From NCBI GenBank assembly GCA_964581295.1, contig CAZONX010000060.1:1-12280 (forward strand): DNA of 12,280 nucleotides, written 5' to 3'. Positions 1-5,253 of the stretch are shown here, one piece after another. This stretch comes from JAHEEL01 sp964581295 (GTDB lineage Bacteria > Actinomycetota > Acidimicrobiia > Spongiisociales > UBA5794). The stretch's first letter is position 1. Every line of letters starts with the position of its first letter. Below the pieces are notes generated by a model. It did no database searches, had not been told where the DNA came from, and saw only the letters and a program-made list of their open reading frames with translations. Both the position numbers and the translations under genes were made by a program.

Positions 1-614
1 TCGCTGGTCTCACGACCATCATGACCCATTGCAATACGGGACGACTGGCAACGGCCGGATGGGGGACGGCGCTCGGCGTGATCTATGCGAAAGCCGCAGC
101 GGGGGAGCCCGTCGAGGTCCTGTCGTCTGAGACCCGGCCGCTGCTGCAAGGCGCTCGGCTCACCACGTGGGAGCTGCTCGATGCCGGTATCGACGTCACG
201 CTGATGCCGGACGGGTCGGATGCCGCCGCGATGGCTCAAGGCAAGGTCGAAGCGGTCATCGTTGGTGCCGACCGCATCGCCGCCAATGGTGACACGGCCA
301 ACAAGATCGGAACGCTCTCGCACGCGGTGAATGCCCGCCACTTCGGCGTTCCGTTCTATGTCGCCGCTCCACTTTCGACGTTCGATACAGCCTTGGCGTC
401 CGGTGACGGCATCGAGATCGAGTTGAGGGCGAGCGACGAATTGACGGCCTGGCGCGGCGAGGCCACTGCACCGGCCGATGTCCCAACCTGGAACCCGGCG
501 TTCGACGTTACGCCGGCCGAGTTAATCACCGCAATCATCACCGAGGTCGGTGTGCTGCGGGCTCCGTATGAAGAATCCATCCGAGCGGCATTCGAAGGAA
601 GATTGGACCAATGA
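1..614 (+). CDS. mtnA: S-methyl-5-thioribose-1-phosphate isomerase, C-terminal part (5' end outside window)
   Basis: MtnA converts 5-methylthioribose-1-phosphate (and, in some bacteria, 5-deoxyribose-1-phosphate) to the matching ribulose-1-phosphate, a cytosolic step of methionine or 5'-deoxynucleoside salvage. The frame is already open at base 3, so only about the last 200 of a usual 340-370 residues are visible. The THCNTG motif carries the catalytic cysteine (codon 30-32), and GADRIAANGDTANKIGT carries the catalytic aspartate (codon 270-272). FYVAAPLSTFD and the terminal WNPAFDVTPAELITAIITE block are MtnA signatures, and they argue against an eIF2B subunit. The ATG at 21 is internal, not the start. 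The stop overlaps the next start by four bases (ATGA, 611-614), so it is translationally coupled to a transketolase subunit and an RLP. A related activity such as ribose-1,5-bisphosphate isomerase cannot be ruled out from family alone, but both MtnA catalytic residues are intact. Confidence 0.9.
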   Translation, partial: AGLTTIMTHCNTGRLATAGWGTALGVIYAKAAAGEPVEVLSSETRPLLQGARLTTWELLDAGIDVTLMPDGSDAAAMAQGKVEAVIVGADRIAANGDTANKIGTLSHAVNARHFGVPFYVAAPLSTFDTALASGDGIEIELRASDELTAWRGEATAPADVPTWNPAFDVTPAELITAIITEVGVLRAPYEESIRAAFEGRLDQ

Positions 615-1531
615 CAAACACTGAAGTCGCCGCAGACTGGCGCACCGATACCCAGGACACAGCGAACCGGATTCGCATGCGAGTCTTCGATCATGTGTTG
701 CGTAACAACGGCGGCTACATGAGCCAGGCGCTGTCTTCTGCCGAGATCTTCGCCATGCTGTACACCAGGACCCTGAGGCTCGGACCAAGCACGGCGCCGA
801 TGACTCCGCGACCGTTCGCGGGAGTCCCGGGGCCCGACAATCCGAACTTCTTCAATGGTGGCGAATACAACGGCCCGAAGGGTCCGGACTACGACCGCTT
901 CATCTTCTCGCCTGCGCACTACGCCCTCGTGTTGTACACCGCGCTCATCGAGGTCGGCCGCATGGCCGAAGAGGCGCTCGATCAGTTCAACCTCGACGGC
1001 ACGACGGTTGAGATGATCGGTGCCGAGCATTCGCCCGGCGTCGAGACGACCACCGGATCGCTCGCTCAGGCGCTCAGCCAGGCGACGGGCATCGCCCTCG
1101 CACGCAAGCTGCGGGGCGACGGCGGAGATGTGTGGGTGATGATGTCGGACGGCGAGTTCCAGGAGGGTCAGATTTGGGAGGCCATCGGCGAGGCCGCCAA
1201 GTACGAGCTCGACAACCTGAAGGTCATTGTCGACGTCAACGGCCAGCAGTGTGACGGGTGCATCGATGCAGACACCTACGTCGACCCCCTCACGAATCGC
1301 ATTCGGGCCTTCGGGGCCAGTGCCGTCGAAGTGGACGGCCACGATCTCGACGCTCTCGATGCCGCGATGTCCGCAGACACCGGAAAGCCCCACTTCGTCA
1401 TGGCGCTCACGAACCCCGCACGGGGCCTCCCGATCTTCGAGGAGCGAGCGCCCCTGCTCCACTATCTGCGCTTCACGTCGAACGAGGAGCGAGAGCGGTA
1501 TCAAGCGGTCTACGAGGAGATGGTGAACTGA
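611..1531 (+). CDS. Transketolase-like enzyme, N-terminal (thiamine diphosphate-binding) subunit
   Basis: This 306-residue protein corresponds to the pyrophosphate-binding half of transketolase. The metal/ThDP motif begins at SDG (residues 179-181, usually GDG) and ends at N210 in VDVNGQQ, with EFQEGQIWEA between. PGVETTTGSLAQALS (142-156) matches the family. Two features are unusual. Residues about 60-95 form a Pro/Gly-rich insertion, and the usual SKGH motif before the substrate channel is replaced by SPAH (100-103), keeping the histidine but losing the Lys-Gly. AAGGAAG at 596-602 serves as ribosome binding site. The start overlaps the mtnA stop, and the partner C-terminal subunit begins one base after this stop. 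Split transketolases are common in bacteria and archaea. The operon context suggests a dedicated substrate made by MtnA and the RLP rather than the pentose phosphate pathway. The exact ketose is unknown. Confidence 0.88.
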   Translation: MTNTEVAADWRTDTQDTANRIRMRVFDHVLRNNGGYMSQALSSAEIFAMLYTRTLRLGPSTAPMTPRPFAGVPGPDNPNFFNGGEYNGPKGPDYDRFIFSPAHYALVLYTALIEVGRMAEEALDQFNLDGTTVEMIGAEHSPGVETTTGSLAQALSQATGIALARKLRGDGGDVWVMMSDGEFQEGQIWEAIGEAAKYELDNLKVIVDVNGQQCDGCIDADTYVDPLTNRIRAFGASAVEVDGHDLDALDAAMSADTGKPHFVMALTNPARGLPIFEERAPLLHYLRFTSNEERERYQAVYEEMVN

Positions 1532-1532
1532 C

Positions 1533-2540
1533 ATGGAGATCGTAAAACGCCCCCATGTCGAGAACTTCATCGCCTGGGCCGCCGACAAGCCCGAAGTCGT
1601 GGTCCTCACGGCCGACCTAACCAACTCGAGCGAGGTCGGGAAGTGGCGGGACACCTACCCGGACCGGTTCTTCGGCATGTCAATGGCCGAGCAGAACGTC
1701 ATGGGGTTCGCATCCGGGTTGGCCAGAGAGGGCTACGTCCCATACATCCACACGTTCGCGGTGTTCATCTATCGCCGGCCATACGACCAGTTGGCAATGT
1801 CGATCGCCTATCCGAACCTCCCCGTGAAGTTCGTGGCGTTCCTCCCCGGCATCACCACGCCCGGCGGCGTTACCCATCAGGCGATCGAAGACGTCTCGAT
1901 CATGCGGGCGACGCCGAACATGACGATTCTCGAGACCGCCGACGCCACTGAAGTCGAGTCGGTGCTCGACGTTGCCCACGCGGTTGACGGACCCGTCTAC
2001 ATCCGCATGCTGCGCGGAGAAGTGCCCAGGCTCTTCCCCAAGAACGAGCCGATGAAGCTCGATGAGGTTCGGGTGCTCAGCGACGGAGACGACATCGTCG
2101 TCGTCACCTCGGGGATCACGACCGAAGAGGCGATGCGGGCCCACCAGCCGCTCGCTGAAGCCGGCGTCGGGATGAAGCACCTCCACGTCTCCACGCACAA
2201 GCCCTTCAACGATCCGGTGATTCTGGAGTCGATCGAGGCCTCGCGCCATGGTGTGATCACGCTCGAGAACCACACGATCGTCGGCGGCCTGGGATCGGCG
2301 GTCGCCGAGAAGATGGCTGATACAGGCTCGGGCAAGCGGCTGCTGCGACTCGGCCTCCGAGACACCTATGCACACGGCGCTTCTCGCCCATACTTGATGA
2401 AGGAGTACGGGCTCGATGCGGCGGCACTCGTTGCCGGAGTGGAAGAGCTCACCGGGAAGACGACCGGGATCACCGAGGACGACCTCGCCGCGGCGCGGGT
2501 CGAAGCGACGCACAGCCTCGCGAAGGCAGAGGGTCTCTGA
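1533..2540 (+). CDS. Transketolase-like enzyme, C-terminal (pyrimidine-binding) subunit
   Basis: This 335-residue protein is the second half of a split transketolase. The catalytic glutamate that activates thiamine diphosphate is E53 in MAEQNVMGFASGLA. HTFAVFIYRRPYDQL (73-87) and THQAIEDVSIMRATPN (114-129) are typical of the pyrimidine-binding domain of transketolase and DXP synthase. The C-terminal third (VTSGITTEEAM, then ENHTIVGGLGSAVAE) is the transketolase C domain. It should pair with the preceding 306-residue subunit to form an active heterodimer or heterotetramer, since neither half alone holds both ThDP sites. Spacing to the upstream gene is a single base, and a GGAG-type ribosome binding site lies inside the end of that gene. 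The stop overlaps the RLP start by one base. I cannot distinguish a transketolase from a related ThDP aldehyde transferase by sequence alone. Confidence 0.88.
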   Translation: MEIVKRPHVENFIAWAADKPEVVVLTADLTNSSEVGKWRDTYPDRFFGMSMAEQNVMGFASGLAREGYVPYIHTFAVFIYRRPYDQLAMSIAYPNLPVKFVAFLPGITTPGGVTHQAIEDVSIMRATPNMTILETADATEVESVLDVAHAVDGPVYIRMLRGEVPRLFPKNEPMKLDEVRVLSDGDDIVVVTSGITTEEAMRAHQPLAEAGVGMKHLHVSTHKPFNDPVILESIEASRHGVITLENHTIVGGLGSAVAEKMADTGSGKRLLRLGLRDTYAHGASRPYLMKEYGLDAAALVAGVEELTGKTTGITEDDLAAARVEATHSLAKAEGL

Positions 2541-3673
2541 TGATCGAGCCGACGACGCTCACGGTCTCCGGAGAACGCATTCAGGCCGCGTACGAGTTCA
2601 GCGGACCGCCGTCGGAGGCGAGGGGCCGTGCCGAGGCGCTCTGCGTCGAACAGACCATCGAGTTCCCCGCCGACCTGGTCCCGGATGACGATATTCGTGG
2701 CCAGATCATCGGGCGCATCGAATCGGAGGAGGCAGTCGGTCCGAACACGGTTTGCATTGGCGTCAGCTACGCCGTCGAGACCACCGGATATGAGCTGCCG
2801 CAGCTGCTCAACGTGTTGTTCGGCAACAGCAGCCTGTTGCCCGGCGTCAAGCTTGTTGATGTGGAGGTGCCGCCGACGCTCGGCGAGCATCTCGGCGGTC
2901 CACGCTTCGGGATCGACGGGTTGCGCCGCCTCTTCTCAGCCCCTGACCGTCCCTTGCTCGCTACGGCGCTCAAGCCGATGGGCTCGTCGCCCGAGCGCTT
3001 CGCCGAAATGGCGTATCAACTCGCGCTCGGCGGCATGGACATGATCAAGGACGACCACAGCCTCGCCAACCAGCCGTTCGCCGAGTACGCGGCTCGCGTG
3101 ACGGCGTGTGCCGCAGCGGTGCGCCGGGCGAACGACCTGACCGGCCTGAATGCGATCTACATGCCGAGCGTCAACGCTCCACAGCGTTTGCTCGAAGAGC
3201 GGATGCGGATCGCGCTCGACGCTGGAGCTGGGGGACTGCTCATTCTCCCGGGAATCACGGGATTCGATCACATGCGCGATCTGGCGAGCCGTACCGATGT
3301 CGGTGTGCCGATCATGGGCCACCCGGCTCTGCTGGGCGGATTCGTCTCGTCGGAGACCGGCGGCATCAGCCATCGGGTCCTCTACGGCACGTGGATGCGA
3401 TACGCCGGCGCCGATCTCTCCATCTTCCCAAACTACGGCGGGCGCTTTTCGTTCTCGCCTGAGGCATGCACCGAGATCGCGCAAGCCTGTCGCGAGCCGA
3501 TCGACGGCATTGCGCCGATCTTCCCATCACCGGGCGGCGGCATGACGATGGACCGGGTCACAGAGATCGTCGATTTCTACGGGAGCGACGTCGCCCTGCT
3601 CATCGGTGGTGATCTCCACAGAGGCGAGAGCCTGGCGAAGACCGCGGAGACCTTCCGAAACGCGGTCGAGTAG
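2540..3673 (+). CDS. RuBisCO-like protein (form IV RuBisCO family), probably a sugar-phosphate enolase/isomerase or decarboxylase
   Basis: This 377-residue protein has the RuBisCO large-subunit layout: an N-terminal alpha/beta domain (1-130) and a C-terminal barrel. K145 in ALKPM aligns with RuBisCO K175, and K170 and D172 in MDMIKDDH align with the carbamylated K201 and D203. RuBisCO E204 is replaced by H173. H261 (MGHPAL) matches H294, but the next residue is Pro where RuBisCO has R295. H278 (ISHRVLYG) matches H327. Loop 6 with catalytic K334 is absent. GGG (332-334) and GGD (356-358) are the phosphate loops. It therefore cannot be a carboxylating RuBisCO, but enolisation chemistry is plausible. 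Known relatives act on methylthioribulose-1-phosphate or on 3-oxo-isoapionate-4-phosphate, and I cannot assign a clade. AGAGGG at 2528-2533 is the ribosome binding site. It is the last gene of the operon. Confidence 0.93.
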   Translation: MIEPTTLTVSGERIQAAYEFSGPPSEARGRAEALCVEQTIEFPADLVPDDDIRGQIIGRIESEEAVGPNTVCIGVSYAVETTGYELPQLLNVLFGNSSLLPGVKLVDVEVPPTLGEHLGGPRFGIDGLRRLFSAPDRPLLATALKPMGSSPERFAEMAYQLALGGMDMIKDDHSLANQPFAEYAARVTACAAAVRRANDLTGLNAIYMPSVNAPQRLLEERMRIALDAGAGGLLILPGITGFDHMRDLASRTDVGVPIMGHPALLGGFVSSETGGISHRVLYGTWMRYAGADLSIFPNYGGRFSFSPEACTEIAQACREPIDGIAPIFPSPGGGMTMDRVTEIVDFYGSDVALLIGGDLHRGESLAKTAETFRNAVE

Positions 3674-3674
3674 C

Positions 3675-3727
3675 AGCAAAGAGCAAAGAGCAAAGACGAC
3701 TCCTCCGGTCTTTGTCCTTTGCTCTTT
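3675..3727. terminator. Long imperfect hairpin between convergent genes, likely bidirectional terminator
   Basis: Bases 3691-3697 pair with 3708-3714 and, after one wobble and one mismatch, 3678-3688 pair exactly with 3717-3727. This gives a stem of about 20 pairs with a 10-base loop. The left arm is purine-rich and holds three tandem GCAAAGA copies (3676-3696); the right arm is pyrimidine-rich and runs into more CTTTG-like sequence. It fills the 64-base gap between the RLP stop (3673) and the stop of the convergent SorC regulator (3738). Placement and symmetry support a terminator acting in both directions. No clean T tract follows, so the mechanism is inferred. Confidence 0.7.
3676..3696 (+). 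repeat. Three exact tandem copies of GCAAAGA
   Basis: The heptamer GCAAAGA occurs at 3676-3682, 3683-3689 and 3690-3696. It forms the left arm of the intergenic hairpin and is much richer in A than the surrounding genes. The opposite arm contains degenerate reverse-complement copies. Confidence 0.85.
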
Positions 3728-3737
3728 CTTCTTTGTT

Positions 3738-4673
3738 CTACTTCAGCAACGCCTCTGCGAGGGTTACGTCGATGGCGAGTTCGTCGAGGATGCCGGCGGC
3801 AATGGCGCCGCGGATGGCTGGAGTCTTTTCGGCCCCGGCAGCGACGCCGATGACGCGTGGGGCGCTGCGGAGTTCCTCGAGGGTCAGGGCGATCGGATGG
3901 ATGCCCGACGACTCAACGCGATTGCCGTCCGCGTCGTAGTACCAGCCGAACACCTCGCCCACGGCACCATCTGCGATGGCCTCGTCCATCGACTCCTTGG
4001 TGATGAACCCTTCCTCCAGGAGCAGCGACTCGGGACCGACCACGCCAACCGACACGAGGATCACGTCGGCTGCCTTGGCCCGCTTCAGCGTGCGAACAAC
4101 CGGAGGCGAGGAGAGGAAGCTCCCCGCTATCTCCTCTGAAGGGGCGAAGCCGGGGGAAGGGACGTGCATAACCTTCGCGTCGAACTTCCGGGAAAGCGTG
4201 TTGGTGACCTCGACGGCTGCGGTGGTGTCATCGGTGGTCGTGTGCCCGAAGGCATCAACGAGCACCACTTGCGACGTGGGCAGCGGCCGTGTCTCTCGGG
4301 CGGAGAGAGCGATCGTTCGGCCCCATCCGGCCGCGATCGTCACCGACCCCGATGCGGCGATCCCCTCGAGTCGGCGCGCCATGGCGGCGGCTGCTGCGAC
4401 CGCGGGCGGCTCGTCGTCGAGGGCCGGCCCCACGATCGCGCCGGCAAGCCCGTAGCGCTCGATCAGCGCCTCGGCGAGCCGAGCGGTCTCGGGGAGTGGT
4501 TGCGTGATGATGACGCGAATGATGCCGTCACGCTCGGCGTCGGTGAGGATTCGGCTGATCGTCGACCGGGAGAGGCCGAGGCGATCGGCAACCTCCTGTT
4601 GCGTGAGTCCGCGATCGTGATAGAGCCACGCGACGCGGATTGCCATTTCCTGACGGGTGTTGTCTTCAGCCAT
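3738..4673 (-). CDS. SorC/DeoR-type sugar-responsive transcriptional regulator
   Basis: This 311-residue protein has an N-terminal helix-turn-helix at residues about 22-44 (LTQQEVADRLGLSRSTISR) followed by a sugar-phosphate-binding domain (about 60-310). The latter has an AAGWGRT segment (114-120), a VSVGVVGP segment and GAVGEVFGWYYDADG, all as in SorC-family effector domains. Members usually repress sugar operons and release DNA when a phosphorylated sugar binds. It is convergent with the MtnA-transketolase-RLP operon and divergent from the rbsD-like gene, so it probably controls at least the latter and itself through the inverted repeats at 4698-4727. The ATG has no ribosome binding site, and a GATAAT element lies about 12 bases upstream, which suggests leaderless translation. 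The effector is inferred to be a pathway intermediate. Confidence 0.9.
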   Translation of the reverse strand: MAEDNTRQEMAIRVAWLYHDRGLTQQEVADRLGLSRSTISRILTDAERDGIIRVIITQPLPETARLAEALIERYGLAGAIVGPALDDEPPAVAAAAAMARRLEGIAASGSVTIAAGWGRTIALSARETRPLPTSQVVLVDAFGHTTTDDTTAAVEVTNTLSRKFDAKVMHVPSPGFAPSEEIAGSFLSSPPVVRTLKRAKAADVILVSVGVVGPESLLLEEGFITKESMDEAIADGAVGEVFGWYYDADGNRVESSGIHPIALTLEELRSAPRVIGVAAGAEKTPAIRGAIAAGILDELAIDVTLAEALLK

Positions 4674-4684
4674 TTGTGGGAAGT

Positions 4685-4690
4685 ATTATC
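4685..4690 (-). promoter_or_regulatory. Candidate -10 element (GATAAT) for the SorC regulator
   Basis: Reading the minus strand, GATAAT lies 11 bases before the start codon at 4673, in the only AT-rich patch nearby. No convincing -35 hexamer sits at 16-18 bases. A transcription start 6-8 bases downstream would fall at or just before the ATG, and no ribosome binding site is present, consistent with a leaderless mRNA. Confidence 0.35.
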
Positions 4691-4697
4691 TCAACAT

Positions 4698-4727
4698 GGA
4701 CAAATGTCCAATACAGAACATTTGTGC
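4698..4727. promoter_or_regulatory. Paired inverted repeat, probable operator of the SorC regulator
   Basis: Two 12-base sites, GGACAAATGTCC (4698-4709) and GAACATTTGTGC (4716-4727), lie 18 bases apart centre to centre. Each is a near-palindrome of the form ACA-2-TGT. The two are also inverted copies of each other (ACAAATGT, 10 bases, ACATTTGT; 10 of 12 bases agree). A third CATTTGTG copy (4671-4678) overlaps the regulator's own start codon. The location between divergent genes fits autoregulation plus control of rbsD. Confidence 0.6.
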
Positions 4728-4754
4728 ATTTCCCCGAACGTGAGGTACTGGCTC

Positions 4755-5201
4755 ATGAAGAAACACGGCATTCTACATCCCGAGCTTCTCGACGTGATTG
4801 CTTCGGCCGGACACGGCGATGTCATCGTGCTCACCGACGCTGGTCTTCGCGTGCCGAAGGGTGCCCGTCGGATCGATCTTGGACTCAGTTGCGGGGTGCC
4901 GTCCATCGTCGATGTGGTGAGCGCCGTCCGCGACGAACTCGTGATCGAGGCCGCCACGGTGGCGACCGAGTTCAACGCCTGGAACCCTGAGGTGTACGCC
5001 GCCACGATGGCCGTGCTGCCGGTCGAGCCGGACGAGCGCCCTCACCAGGATCTGATGGATGACATGGCACAACGGGCATACGCCTATGTGAAGACCGGCG
5101 AGTGCTCGGCCTATGCGTCAGTGGCGCTGGTGTGCGGAGTCAACTACCTCGAAGAGGCGATCGACCTCTACACCGAAATCCACGGCGAGCCCCCGAGCTG
5201 A
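4755..5201 (+). CDS. rbsD: RbsD/FucU-family sugar mutarotase (D-ribose pyranase-like)
   Basis: RbsD-family enzymes interconvert pyranose and furanose (RbsD) or anomeric (FucU) forms of free sugars in the cytosol so that a kinase or isomerase can use them. This 148-residue protein opens with MKKHGILHPELL. It keeps H20 and D28 (GHGDVIVLTDAGL), the equivalents of E. coli RbsD H20 and D28. RIDLGLSCGVPSIVDVV is the family core, and YASVALVCGV near the end is the conserved C-terminal strand; a short EEAIDLYTEIHGE tail follows. The ATG at 4755 is chosen because GAGG lies nine bases upstream and the homology starts there; the frame is open further upstream but without similarity. It is divergent from the SorC regulator. 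Whether the substrate is ribose, fucose or another sugar cannot be told. Confidence 0.88.
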   Translation: MKKHGILHPELLDVIASAGHGDVIVLTDAGLRVPKGARRIDLGLSCGVPSIVDVVSAVRDELVIEAATVATEFNAWNPEVYAATMAVLPVEPDERPHQDLMDDMAQRAYAYVKTGECSAYASVALVCGVNYLEEAIDLYTEIHGEPPS

Positions 5202-5241
5202 CGGCCCGGCAGGCTCCGATGTGAGCCGGTACGATCGCGCC

Positions 5242-5248
5242 GAGGAGG
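5242..5248 (+). promoter_or_regulatory. Strong ribosome binding site fixing the PLP decarboxylase start
   Basis: GAGGAGG lies five bases before the ATG at 5254. The frame stays open upstream into the rbsD gene, so this site decides the start. A TACGAT hexamer (5230-5235) just before it is a candidate -10 element. Confidence 0.7.
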
Positions 5249-5253
5249 TCACC

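Noticed and set aside
356..1654. A 432-codon minus-strand open frame antisense to mtnA and the transketolase N subunit
   Set aside because: It overlaps two genes with clear catalytic motifs; its translation is Arg/His/Val-rich without family motifs, typical of a shadow frame in GC-rich DNA.
1680..2513. A 277-codon minus-strand open frame antisense to the transketolase C subunit
   Set aside because: Arg/His/Asp-biased shadow of a well-supported gene, with no motif of its own.
3606..4139. Plus-strand open frame running through the terminator into the antisense of the SorC gene
   Set aside because: It covers the end of the RLP gene, the hairpin and the regulator's antisense strand; no family resemblance.
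4164..4754. Upstream in-frame extension of the rbsD-like gene
   Set aside because: RbsD similarity begins exactly at the ATG at 4755, which has a ribosome binding site; the extension is antisense to the regulator and crosses its operator.
5211..5227. GGCTC/GAGCC hairpin after rbsD as a terminator
   Set aside because: The stem is only five pairs with no T tract, and it runs into the candidate -10 element and ribosome binding site of the next gene.
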